From Candidatus Krumholzibacteriia bacterium (GTDB taxonomy: Bacteria; Krumholzibacteriota; Krumholzibacteria; WVZY01; JAKEHA01), in assembly GCA_029863355.1 (NCBI GenBank), contig JAOTVO010000010.1:1-20559 (forward strand): DNA of 20,559 nt. The letters run 5' to 3'. This document shows, one piece after another, positions 1 through 7,571 of the stretch (position 1 is the stretch's first letter; every line of letters begins with the position of its first letter). The position numbers were made by a program, and so were the translations under genes. The notes beneath the pieces were generated by a model, which saw only the letters and a list, made by a program, of their open reading frames with translations, made no database searches and was not told the origin of the DNA.

Positions 1-1760
1 GACTGCAGCTCGGGCGAAAGGCGCAGGCCCTCGTCCACCAGAAACGCCCGAAGCGCCTTGAAGCTGTAGGGGTTGTCGAAGTAGGTCATGACCCCTTCCC
101 GGTAGCGCACCACATCCGGATCCTCCAGGCCGAACTCCTCGGTGTCGAACGGTTCCTCGGCCGGTCGATACAGCACCCGGTTGAGCTCGATCTCGAAGAG
201 GTTGCGAACGGCGTTCGCGTCGATCACTTCCTGGCGAACGTTGGCCAGCGCTGACTCCCACCGGTACACCTCGCTCGGCCCGCCGATGCCGATGGCGCGG
301 CGCACGCGCGCAAGCTCCAGATTCGAGCGTGTCAGCTTGAGGTTCTCGCGCACGATGCGCTCCTGCGTCTTCGCGCTCAGCACGTCGAGAAACGTGGTCA
401 GTGCCTCCAGCGCCACGTCCAGGCGAGCCGCCTCGTAGTCACGCTCGCGGGCGCGCTGCACGCTCTTTTCGATGCTGTAGCCTGCCCAGGCCCGCTCAGA
501 CCAGATCACCTGCGAGCCGGAGAGACTCCCCGTAACGGTGCGCTGCGGTTGGCTCCCCAGGCCGGCCTCCGCCCGGTCCTCGTCGATCACCAGCCCCACA
601 CCACCCAAGTTGATTTGCGGCAGTAGCGCTGCGCGCCCGCGCGCGACGTCCTGCGCGCCCGCGTGCACTCCCCGCTCCGCAGCCGCCAGATCCCGGTTGA
701 CACGCAAAGCCTCGTCCATCGCCGAGCGGAAGCTCCAGGTGCGCGCCACCTGGCGTTCTTCGACGCCGATGAGCTCGGCTTCGGTCAACACCTCCCAACT
801 CGGGAAGATGCCTATTCTGCGCGCCGTGACCATGTTGACCGTGAGCCGCTCGCCACCCGCCTGCGCGATGGGAAGCGTGCCCGCGTTCACGCCCATCAGG
901 ATCTGCTGCACGTGTAGCGCGACGCGGCGCGCAAAGCGCGGGAAGTTCGTGTCCGGCGCCAACCCCATGAGCACACCGCGCGCCACGTCCATCTTGCCCA
1001 TCAGCGAGAAGCTCGGCAGCTTGCGATCGTTTATCCCTTCGATCAGCGCGGCGAGCTCGGCCGCCGGCAGGTGGATCAGGCCCGACAGGAACACAGCGTC
1101 GGCATCGCGCGGAATCGCCGCCAGCGCCTCCTGCGCCGACTCGTTGACCGGCACCACGACCACCTCGACGTCGCCCATGGGGATGCGTGCGAGCATGCGG
1201 GTGCGCAACTGTGGAATCGCTGCCGCGAAGGGCGCCGACGAGAGCAGCACCATCTTGTGGAACTCGAGGTACTCGGCAAAGGCCGAGAGGTCGCGCTGCA
1301 GGTTGAACGGCGAGAGTAGATAGCTCAGATTGGGCACTCCGCTCGCGGCGCCATCGGCGGGCGTCTGCTGCAGCTGCGGATCGATGACGAAGGGCGCGAT
1401 CAGCGGCTTGGGCAGCGGGGCCATGTGCGTGCCCTCATGCGACGCGATGACCCCAAGCGCGAGCACCATGTCGCATCCGGGATCGTCCAGCAGGCGCCGC
1501 AGGGCGGAGCGGATCGACTCCACGGTGTAGTCGCACTCGACCTGCAGCTCCGCGGGGAACTGCACGTCGTAGTCTTCCGACGTGAGCGTCAGGATCTCGT
1601 CGATGAAGCGCTGCCTTATGATCTGGTTCTGCTCCCACGGCCCGTCCGTGACGATGCCGACGCGAAACGTCTTTTCTGCGGCGGCTGCGGCGTTCGCCCA
1701 CGCGACGGCGACAACCAGGCAGGCGATAGTGAGGGTGAGGAATCCGCGTGGCTTGATCAT
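1..1760 (-). CDS. ABC-type substrate-binding domain fused to TolC-family outer membrane factor (3' part beyond left edge)
   Basis: The frame is open from ATG at 1760 to the window edge (586 codons seen). GGAGG lies 10 nt upstream of the ATG. Residues 1-28 form a signal peptide with an Ala-rich end before E29. Residues ~32-325 look like the ABC_sub_bind (TrpX-like) periplasmic family: an opening RVGIVTDGP strand, an FLSGLIHLP strand near 224, and the closing VNMVTARRIGIFPS (308-321), which resembles that family's characteristic C-terminal 'INLKTAKALGL' signature. From ~342 the chain becomes a TolC/OEP-type outer membrane factor: WSFRSAMDEALRVNRDL, ALLPQINL (378-385), then long Ala/Arg/Glu-rich helices with RENLKLTRSNLELARVRRAIG (471-491). 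The helical repeat is not complete within the window. Inference: a periplasmic binding domain tethered to an outer membrane channel. It could serve efflux or import. The start is firm; the fusion is read directly from one uninterrupted frame. Confidence 0.85.
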   Translation of the reverse strand, partial: MIKPRGFLTLTIACLVVAVAWANAAAAAEKTFRVGIVTDGPWEQNQIIRQRFIDEILTLTSEDYDVQFPAELQVECDYTVESIRSALRRLLDDPGCDMVLALGVIASHEGTHMAPLPKPLIAPFVIDPQLQQTPADGAASGVPNLSYLLSPFNLQRDLSAFAEYLEFHKMVLLSSAPFAAAIPQLRTRMLARIPMGDVEVVVVPVNESAQEALAAIPRDADAVFLSGLIHLPAAELAALIEGINDRKLPSFSLMGKMDVARGVLMGLAPDTNFPRFARRVALHVQQILMGVNAGTLPIAQAGGERLTVNMVTARRIGIFPSWEVLTEAELIGVEERQVARTWSFRSAMDEALRVNRDLAAAERGVHAGAQDVARGRAALLPQINLGGVGLVIDEDRAEAGLGSQPQRTVTGSLSGSQVIWSERAWAGYSIEKSVQRARERDYEAARLDVALEALTTFLDVLSAKTQERIVRENLKLTRSNLELARVRRAIGIGGPSEVYRWESALANVRQEVIDANAVRNLFEIELNRVLYRPAEEPFDTEEFGLEDPDVVRYREGVMTYFDNPYSFKALRAFLVDEGLRLSPELQ

Positions 1761-1797
1761 GTCAGGTGTACCTCCGGTACCCCGCGACTTTGGGCGA

Positions 1798-1835
1798 CTA
1801 GAGAACGCGGCTCGTGCCGCCGAGATGGTCTCTAG
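1798..1835. repeat. Inverted repeat CTAGAGA / TCTCTAG with nested hairpin
   Basis: CTAGAGA (1798-1804) is matched exactly by TCTCTAG (1829-1835). The 24-nt interval contains a second perfect repeat, GCGGC-TCGT-GCCGC. The right arm touches the putative -10 of the 1760 gene. It could be an operator or part of an mRNA leader structure. Confidence 0.4.
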
Positions 1836-1863
1836 TTATACCGGATGTCGCGCGGCGTTTCCA
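1835..1863 (-). promoter_or_regulatory. Putative sigma70 promoter of the SBP-TolC gene
   Basis: On the minus strand TGGAAA (1858-1863) lies 17 nt before TATAAC (1835-1840). This gives a leader of about 68 nt to ATG 1760. The -10 is good and the -35 weak. Confidence 0.4.
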
Positions 1864-1899
1864 GGCCCCTCTGCTCTCACTGCCCGGCGCTACGATTCC

Positions 1900-1928
1900 T
1901 TGCGGGACAAGGTCGTCTGTTGTACCAT
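1900..1928 (+). promoter_or_regulatory. Putative promoter of the 1954 lipoprotein gene
   Basis: TTGCGG (1900-1905) is followed after 17 nt by TACCAT (1923-1928). The expected transcript start near 1935 leaves a short leader holding GGAGG (1941-1945) and ATG 1954. Confidence 0.45.
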
Positions 1929-1953
1929 GGCGGGGCCGATGGAGGCGGCGAGA

Positions 1954-2439
1954 ATGCCGGCAAGCGCGCACAGAGGCACCGTCAAGATGTTGTCGCTCCT
2001 GCTAGGTCTGACCGTGTCGGTTTTTCTGAGTTGTGAGGAGCCAACGCCGACACGAACCGGACCGCCGAGCCAGTTCGAGGGCATCCTGGAGACGGACGCC
2101 ATATGCACGGTGATCGGCGGCGACACGACGGATTGGCGCCCGCGTCCCCGCTCGGAGATGAACGTGGTCGTAGAGTCGGGAGTTCTTCCCGCTTGTCCGA
2201 ATCCGGCGGTGGCCACCACGACGCTGAGCTTCGCCTTGGCCGACACGGATTCGGTTTGGATCTTGGCGTACGACCGGCCGGGTGCGGCGCCGGTCGACAC
2301 CATAGTCAATTCCGGCGGGCGGCGACCCGGAGCCTACTTGCTGGCGTGGAGCAATCCGGGCGGGCCGGGGATCTATCGCGTGCGCTTTTTCTCGGCGCGA
2401 GGGCTTCGCGCCTACGGAGACGTGGAGTTTACGGAATAG
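1954..2439 (+). CDS. Small lipoprotein with degenerate FlgD-like C-terminal domain
   Basis: 161 aa. ATG 1954 is preceded by GGAGG with 8-nt spacing; ATG 1987 is a possible later start. The N-terminus has a hydrophobic stretch ending FLSC (Cys27), a plausible though non-classical lipobox, then a Pro/Thr-rich linker. Residues ~75-160 follow the plan of the FlgD-like Ig domain seen at the C-termini of secreted proteins in FCB bacteria: ACPNPAVATTTLSFALADTDSVW matches the 'PNPFNPTTTIRFSLP' start, ILAYDRPG the 'LAVYDVSGR' strand, and PGIYRVRFFSARG the 'SGVYFYRLEAG' end. The standard NPFNP is changed to NPAVA. Monocistronic, behind its own promoter and ahead of strong hairpins. Function unknown: it may be a surface or periplasmic lipoprotein whose FlgD-like domain is a fold rather than a cleaved sorting tag. 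Confidence 0.75.
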   Translation: MPASAHRGTVKMLSLLLGLTVSVFLSCEEPTPTRTGPPSQFEGILETDAICTVIGGDTTDWRPRPRSEMNVVVESGVLPACPNPAVATTTLSFALADTDSVWILAYDRPGAAPVDTIVNSGGRRPGAYLLAWSNPGGPGIYRVRFFSARGLRAYGDVEFTE

Positions 2440-2468
2440 CTGGCGTTGCTGGCGGCGCAAGTGACACA

Positions 2469-2496
2469 CGGGGGCCGGTCTTGCGACCGGCCCCCG
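2469..2496. terminator. Strong 12-bp GC hairpin between convergent genes
   Basis: Perfect inverted repeat: 12-nt arms 2469-2480 and 2485-2496 around a TTGC loop. It begins 30 nt after the stop at 2439. There is no U-tract, so this is a probable rather than canonical terminator. It may act for both converging genes. Confidence 0.55.
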
Positions 2497-2508
2497 CGCT
2501 TTCGGCCC

Positions 2509-2526
2509 CCGGGGCGCTAGCCCCGG
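2509..2526. terminator. Second GC hairpin, tandem with the first
   Basis: CCGGGGC (2509-2515) pairs with GCCCCGG (2520-2526) around GCTA. It lies 13 nt after the first hairpin and 22 nt from the stop of the minus-strand gene at 2549. No T-tract. Confidence 0.4.
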
Positions 2527-2548
2527 TTCTGCAAGGAGGATTTGGGGA

Positions 2549-2737
2549 TCAATTCCGAATGCCGATCTTCTTGAGGATCGCCATCATGGGACACCAGCGC
2601 GTGAAGGCGGACTGGAAGAGGTTGACGCCCACGAAGGCGGTAAAGAGGAACCAATAGGGGCTGACGAAATAGCCGAGCGCGATGCTCAGCAGTACGAAGA
2701 AACCGGCGAGCATCCTGAGGGCTTCGTTCATGGTCAT
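2549..2737 (-). CDS. DUF2892 / YgaP-like transmembrane protein
   Basis: 62 aa with two hydrophobic segments (about 7-25 and 28-43). The body reads AGFFVLLSIALGYFVSPYWF, then FTAFVGVNLFQSAFTRWCPM, with the conserved QSAFT-x-WCPM end of the DUF2892 inner membrane family (the membrane part of rhodanese YgaP). ATG 2737 is chosen because GGAGG lies 9 nt upstream; the ATG at 2745 is out of frame and too close. It is the last gene of the RND operon, 22 nt after the beta-barrel gene. In other bacteria DUF2892 often lies beside ArsR regulators and sulfur-handling genes (established). Its role here, next to an exporter, is unknown; the conserved Cys may be functional. Confidence 0.85.
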   Translation of the reverse strand: MTMNEALRMLAGFFVLLSIALGYFVSPYWFLFTAFVGVNLFQSAFTRWCPMMAILKKIGIRN

Positions 2738-2759
2738 GTGTTCATGCCTCCGTTGTAGG

Positions 2760-4049
2760 TCAGAAGCTGTACCGCAGTCTCAAGTACAGGTTGGAGTTGT
2801 TCTGGAACTGGCCGAAGAAAGTGTCCTCGTCGCCGGTCATGACGTTGGCGCCGAGGGTCAGGTTGACGGCGTCGCTCCACTGGTGGCCGACGACGGGCCG
2901 CCAGTAGGTGTCTCCGTCCTCCGGCGCGACGAAGCCGAAGAGGGAGAGAGTCCAGGTGTCGCGCGCGAGTCGCCAGGTGAGGCGGCCGGTGATCAGGTGG
3001 CGCCACTCGTTGGGTTCGTAAGCGGGAGACGGCGAGCCGGTGATGAGGGCGCCGTGGTCCTGGATCCATTCGAAGTAGTACTGGAGCCCGAGGTTCACCC
3101 TGGCCACGATCTCGTGCTCGTAGCCGGCGAGCCCGCGCGCCTGTGAGTTGGGCAGGAAGGGATCGTCGCCGTTCTTGTCGTCCCGCGAGTAGTAGTACGC
3201 CCCTTCGACATTGGCGATGCCCCCTGCAAGGTTCGCGCGTACGCTCGCGCCGCCGACGGCGAGCGGCGCGAAGGTCGCGCGCGCGCTGTCGGGGTCGAAG
3301 GCGCGGGGCTGTTTGGTGAATCCGTAGTAGCCGTACAGGGCCAGCTCCCAGCCACCGATGGTGCGCCAGAGCCGCGCGGCGTACTCGCCGTTCTCGACGG
3401 TCTGGGCGGGAGGAACCGCGTCGAGCGGCTGCCCCATTGTTTCCGCACTCACGATTCCCCCCACCATCGGATCGAAGTATGAGAGGCGCTCGCCGGTGAC
3501 ATAGCGATCAGAAGTGAAAACCGGCGTCCAGACGAAGTCGACGTTGATCGGCTTGCTGTACGCGGCGAGCGCAAGAGAGTTGGACGGCGCCTTGAGGAAC
3601 TCGTCGTCCCTGCCGATGAAGAAGCTCACCCAGTCCTTGGGAAAGAGGTCGTTGAGGAACAGGAGGTCCCCGGTGCCCCACGTGAGCACCTGCCGGCCGG
3701 CGCGGAGGTCGAGCCAGCCAGTCATCCGCGCCTTGAACAGCGCCGCGCGAATGTCCGTGGTTACGACGCCGGTGATGTCGTCCGCGACGAAGTCGCCCTT
3801 GAAGGTGAGCTCGGCGCGCGCGGCATAGTGGGCGATATCGAGACGGAAGCGGGCCTCGGTCATGACCAGCTCGTTGGTCGCGGTGGGGTCGGCGACGACG
3901 CGCCCGGATCCGGCGGCCTCGGCGAAGCCGTGAATCTCCACGGGCAGGGTGTCGTCGTCGCCCCAGTCGTCCTGAGCCAGCGCCGGCGGGGCCAGACACA
4001 GGGTCGCCAGGACGAGCGCGGCGGCCGCCCTCCACTCGCTACCGGCCAC
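2760..4049 (-). CDS. Outer membrane beta-barrel protein of the RND operon (DUF1302-like)
   Basis: 429 aa from GTG 4049, overlapping the transporter gene's 3' end by 11 nt, which suggests translational coupling. Residues 1-25 are a signal peptide ending ALA before QDDWGDDD. The rest alternates short amphipathic strands with acidic or glycine turns (DLRAGRQVLTWGTGD, ELALYGYYGFTKQ, NVEGAYYYSRDD, NLGLQYYFEW). It ends LYLRLRYSF with a terminal Phe, the BAM-recognised signature of outer membrane barrels. The text resembles DUF1302/porin-like barrels that accompany MMPL transporters and LolA-like proteins in proteobacterial operons. The likely role is the outer-membrane exit or acceptor for what the RND-LolA protein moves. 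Substrate unknown; a lipid or hydrophobic compound is inferred from the partner families. Confidence 0.8.
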   Translation of the reverse strand: MAGSEWRAAAALVLATLCLAPPALAQDDWGDDDTLPVEIHGFAEAAGSGRVVADPTATNELVMTEARFRLDIAHYAARAELTFKGDFVADDITGVVTTDIRAALFKARMTGWLDLRAGRQVLTWGTGDLLFLNDLFPKDWVSFFIGRDDEFLKAPSNSLALAAYSKPINVDFVWTPVFTSDRYVTGERLSYFDPMVGGIVSAETMGQPLDAVPPAQTVENGEYAARLWRTIGGWELALYGYYGFTKQPRAFDPDSARATFAPLAVGGASVRANLAGGIANVEGAYYYSRDDKNGDDPFLPNSQARGLAGYEHEIVARVNLGLQYYFEWIQDHGALITGSPSPAYEPNEWRHLITGRLTWRLARDTWTLSLFGFVAPEDGDTYWRPVVGHQWSDAVNLTLGANVMTGDEDTFFGQFQNNSNLYLRLRYSF

Positions 4050-7000
4050 GGAACCACTCCTGCGGCGGGTTGCGCAGCGTCCGCTCGGTGAAGACGTCGT
4101 CGGGAATGCCGAGGTCGTACTGGATGTTCCGGAACTGGGAGAGCGTGTGCCCGCCGGCGCGCAGGTCCGAGACCTTCATCTGCGTCACGGTGGGGTGCCC
4201 GGCGACATCCTGCACCTCGAGTGCCTCGATGCGCCGGTAGACCTGGCCGCGCTCGTCGGTGTACTCCATCTTCATGGGCACGTACGTCTTCTTGTCGATC
4301 CATACCGTCCACTGCGCGAACTCCACGGAGCTCTTGTCGCGCGGCGTGTTCTTGACGATAAAATGATCGCCGGTGACAGCGACGAGCTCGTGGGCGTCTT
4401 CTTCGATGCTGCGTCCCGATACGTCCTCATAGAAGAAGTGCGATCCCACGAAACTCGTACGCTTGTCACCGGCGGCAACGCGTTTGACGAGGTCGAGACC
4501 GGGCAGGTAGAGCCAGCGGTCGTCGTCGCCCCCGACGTGCTTCTTCACCAGGAATACCGTGTTGCGCACGTCGGCCGGCCGGCTGAACAGCACGGCGTAG
4601 TCCTGGTCGCGGCCGTCCTCGCGGTCCTTGCGGAGTATGGTGAACTGGCGGACGCGCTCCCGGCCCTGCTCGTCGACGATGGTCATGCGCACCTCGGCGC
4701 GACCGTCGTCGCCGGCGTAGTAAGCGGCGCGGTTGGCGCGGTCGATGATTTGATCCACGGGTGGATTCTCCTGTGACCGCGCCGGTTGCGCCGTAGTCAC
4801 GATGGCGGCGAGGAGGACGGCGGCCACGATCGTGTCCTTCAGCGCCTTGCGTCCCGCCTCGGTCGAGAATTCGTGCTCCTGCTCGAGGGGAGCGTGCCCG
4901 CGGAAGAAGCGCCCCTGGGCCTGGTTGATCACGGCGGGGAGCAGGAACAGCGTGACGAACGCGGATACCACCATGATCGCCGCGAGGAAGAAGCCCACGG
5001 TGTTGTAAGGCACGAGCGGCGAAGCGAGCATCGGCAGGAAGCCGACCGAGATCACGATGGCATTGCGCGTGATGGCTCTCGCGGGCTCGTTGAACATGAG
5101 GCGCACGGTCTCCTTCCAGTTGCCGGTCTCGTGAAAGACGGCGCGCGTGCGCTGGAGGAAGTGGATGGCGAAGTCCACGGACAGACCCAGCGTCAAGGCG
5201 CTAAGAACAGCGATGGGCATGTCGTAGTCCTTGCCCAGGAAGCCGATGAGCCCGTATATGAACGCGATGGTGAGCGAGAGCGGGAGCATCGCGAGCAGGC
5301 CGAACCACACGGATCGAAAAAGCACGAGCATCATGAGGAATACGATCACGAAACTCCCCAGGAGAGCGTTGCGCATGCCGCTCACCATGTGCTCCTGCCA
5401 CACGACGTTGAGATAGGTGAGGCCGGCCCAATCCAGCGTGACCCCGCCGGGCAGCGGATTGGCTTCGAGGTATCGCTCGACGTGCGCCTTGACCGCCGTC
5501 ATGTCCTGGTTGTCGCCACTCTTGAGCTGGAGCCACAGGTTCGCCGAGCGAAAGTCCGGCGTCACGAAGTGCCAGAGGTCGTGCGGTCGGTGCGAAGACT
5601 GATAGGAGAGAAGGGTCTGCGCCACGGCGGGAGAGGTGCCGGGGACGGAGTAGTAGTCCGGGTTGCCCTCGCGCAGCTCGCGGTGCACGGTCTTGACGAT
5701 ATCGGCCAGGGACGTGGACTTGCCGACGAGATCCGAGCGAGCCATATCGTCCTGGAGGCCCTCGATGTAGCGCAGCGCCGCCGGATCCTGGAAGTACTTG
5801 CCCGCGGTCTGCACCTCCTCGAGAAGCACCAGCGCGTCTTCCCATAGGAAAGCCTCGGCGTCGCCGGCCTCGTCGAGCTTCGCGCTGACGGCGTCGATGA
5901 GCCGCGTGATCTCCCGGTCGAAATCCGACGCGGCTCCGGCGGCCGTCATCTGGTTCCACTGTTCGGTCAGGTCGACGCCTTGGTCCCGCCCGGCGTCCTC
6001 GAGGAGCGCGCGCACGCGCGCGGCGGCGTCGCTGGCCGCGCTCTCATCCGTCGCCTTTTTTAGCACCAGAAACGCGTTGTAGGTGCCGGCGAAGTGCTGG
6101 TTCAGCACGCGGTCGGCCACGCGGATGCGGTGGCTGGGCCGGAACCAGCGCACGGGGTTGTCGTTGATCTGGATTCGCGATATGCCCCAAGCGCTCAGCA
6201 CGGCGACCACGGCGGAAACGGCCAGCACTACCTTCGACCTGGCCAGCGCGCGCGGACCGATCCAGGCGAGGAAACGCGAGAGGAGCGCGCCTTTGTCGGC
6301 CTCGGGATTGCGCCGGCCCAGGCGGGCGAGGCGCTCGTCGGAAATGAGCACGATGTAGGCGGGGATGAAAGTGATCGTCAGGTAGAACGCCAGCATGATT
6401 CCGAAAGCGACGAACGCACCAAAGACGCGCACGGGAGGAATTGGCGCCAGCACCAGCGAGAGAAAGCCCACCGCCGACGTCAGCGAGGTGTAGTGCATGG
6501 GCTTGTACAGGTCCGCCATCACCAGCCGAATGGCCTTCCTGCGGTCGCCAATACGCGGGTAGATGTCCGCGAACTCGCTCAATATATGAATGGAGTCCAC
6601 CACCGCGATGGGCATGAGGAAGATGGGGATCATCGAGCTCATTATGTGCACGGTGAAGCGCATACCGATCAGCAGTCCCATGGTGGCGGTGACCGTGATG
6701 ATCGCCACGATCATGGGCGCCATGATCAGGGAGAGACTCCGAAAGAAAAGAAGCATCAACAGGAAAATGAGGAGCCCCGCCATAGGCGCTGCGATGCCCA
6801 TCTGCTTGAACATCTCCACGCCAAAGGTGTCCTCCGCGACGGGCAGACCTGTGATGAAGTACTGCTCGTCTCCCTCGAAACCGGCGATGAAGCCCTCGAT
6901 CTCGCTCGCGATCCGGTGGCTCTCCTTCTTCTCCGCAACGGGGACGTAGATGCCGGCGGCGCGGCCGTCCTCGCTCACCAGGGTGCCGTCGATCGTGGGC

Positions 7001-7455
7001 AGGCGCAGCGCCGCGTCGCGCACGGCGTGCGCTTCCTCGCGCGTCTGGGGAGGCTCCTGCATCATCCACTCGAAGCGCACCACCCCGGGGCCACCCTGGC
7101 TGATGTTGTCCACGCTGGAGAGCGACATGAGGTCGTGGCGAACCACGCCGTCGATGGCCTCTATGCGATGAGTGAGATCGTGTATGCGCGCGAGCGAAGT
7201 CGGGTTGAAGACTCCGTCGGGGTCGCGCTCGTTGACGACGCCCACCACGATCATGTCGTGGAGGGTGAACTCCTTCTTGGCCAGACCATGGAAGACGCGT
7301 GCCGCCTCGTCGGCGGGCAGCATGTTCTCGGGGTCGGTGTCGACGGTCAGACGGGGGATCTGCATCCCCAGCGCCAGGACCATCAGAACCGCGACGACGA
7401 TGACGGTGCGCGGGTGGCGCGCCGACAAATCAATGAGCTTCCTCTCGATCTTCAT
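4039..7455 (-). CDS. RND/MMPL transporter fused to LolA-like lipoprotein-sorting domain
   Basis: 1138 aa from ATG 7455 (GGAG 9 nt upstream). The frame is open further upstream to 7626, but that would cross the promoter. The RND part spans ~1-850: TM1 (~17-34), a periplasmic loop, a TM block ~222-372 with VVDSIHILSEF (285-295), a second half with TM ~407-424, another loop, and TMs ~696-842 with LGLSVDFAIHF (757-767). This is the two-fold layout of MMPL/HpnN-like exporters. A new hydrophobic segment ending PARSQ (~875-894) looks like a former signal peptide. Residues ~895-1138 then match 'outer membrane lipoprotein-sorting' LolA-like proteins (WLYLPGLDLVKRV; SFVGSHFFYEDVSG; WTVWIDKKTYVPMKMEY; DDVFTERTLRNP). 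The two parts are usually separate genes. Inferred role: proton-driven extraction of a lipid-like substrate handed to a tethered carrier domain. Confidence 0.9.
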   Translation of the reverse strand: MKIERKLIDLSARHPRTVIVVAVLMVLALGMQIPRLTVDTDPENMLPADEAARVFHGLAKKEFTLHDMIVVGVVNERDPDGVFNPTSLARIHDLTHRIEAIDGVVRHDLMSLSSVDNISQGGPGVVRFEWMMQEPPQTREEAHAVRDAALRLPTIDGTLVSEDGRAAGIYVPVAEKKESHRIASEIEGFIAGFEGDEQYFITGLPVAEDTFGVEMFKQMGIAAPMAGLLIFLLMLLFFRSLSLIMAPMIVAIITVTATMGLLIGMRFTVHIMSSMIPIFLMPIAVVDSIHILSEFADIYPRIGDRRKAIRLVMADLYKPMHYTSLTSAVGFLSLVLAPIPPVRVFGAFVAFGIMLAFYLTITFIPAYIVLISDERLARLGRRNPEADKGALLSRFLAWIGPRALARSKVVLAVSAVVAVLSAWGISRIQINDNPVRWFRPSHRIRVADRVLNQHFAGTYNAFLVLKKATDESAASDAAARVRALLEDAGRDQGVDLTEQWNQMTAAGAASDFDREITRLIDAVSAKLDEAGDAEAFLWEDALVLLEEVQTAGKYFQDPAALRYIEGLQDDMARSDLVGKSTSLADIVKTVHRELREGNPDYYSVPGTSPAVAQTLLSYQSSHRPHDLWHFVTPDFRSANLWLQLKSGDNQDMTAVKAHVERYLEANPLPGGVTLDWAGLTYLNVVWQEHMVSGMRNALLGSFVIVFLMMLVLFRSVWFGLLAMLPLSLTIAFIYGLIGFLGKDYDMPIAVLSALTLGLSVDFAIHFLQRTRAVFHETGNWKETVRLMFNEPARAITRNAIVISVGFLPMLASPLVPYNTVGFFLAAIMVVSAFVTLFLLPAVINQAQGRFFRGHAPLEQEHEFSTEAGRKALKDTIVAAVLLAAIVTTAQPARSQENPPVDQIIDRANRAAYYAGDDGRAEVRMTIVDEQGRERVRQFTILRKDREDGRDQDYAVLFSRPADVRNTVFLVKKHVGGDDDRWLYLPGLDLVKRVAAGDKRTSFVGSHFFYEDVSGRSIEEDAHELVAVTGDHFIVKNTPRDKSSVEFAQWTVWIDKKTYVPMKMEYTDERGQVYRRIEALEVQDVAGHPTVTQMKVSDLRAGGHTLSQFRNIQYDLGIPDDVFTERTLRNPPQEWFRGR

Positions 7456-7521
7456 TTGCTCGTTCTCCCGTGGGACGCTTCCGGAAGTATTCGCGCTTGA
7501 CTTGGGCAGCGCATGGGGGGC

Positions 7522-7550
7522 ATTATATGACCATATGGCGATATGGTCAA
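7522..7550 (-). promoter_or_regulatory. Consensus sigma70 promoter of the RND operon
   Basis: On the minus strand TTGACC (7545-7550), exactly 17 nt, then TATAAT (7522-7527). The predicted start near 7515 gives a leader of about 60 nt to ATG 7455. This is the strongest promoter match in the window. The spacer is filled by the palindrome at 7528-7549. Confidence 0.85.
7528..7549. promoter_or_regulatory. Perfect palindromic operator, likely for the adjacent ArsR protein
   Basis: TGACCATAT (7528-7536) and ATATGGTCA (7541-7549) are exact reverse complements around GGCG. The site fills the -35/-10 spacer of the minus-strand operon promoter and covers most of its -35. It also lies just after a weak plus-strand promoter candidate (TTGGGC 7502-7507, 16 nt, TATATG 7524-7529) for the regulator gene. 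Repression of both directions is inferred from position, and matches how ArsR/SmtB proteins use AT-rich inverted repeats. Confidence 0.75.
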
Positions 7551-7571
7551 GTAGAAAAGAAGGGGGACGCC

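Noticed and set aside
538..1323. Long plus-strand frame opposite the SBP-TolC gene
   Set aside because: Ser/Arg/Ala-rich translation with no domain logic; the minus strand encodes a recognisable two-domain protein with SD and signal peptide.
4786..7500. Plus-strand frames of 353 and 468 codons opposite the RND gene
   Set aside because: His/Glu/Asp/Arg-rich composition typical of antisense reading in high-GC DNA; no start signals, and the opposite strand is a clear transporter.
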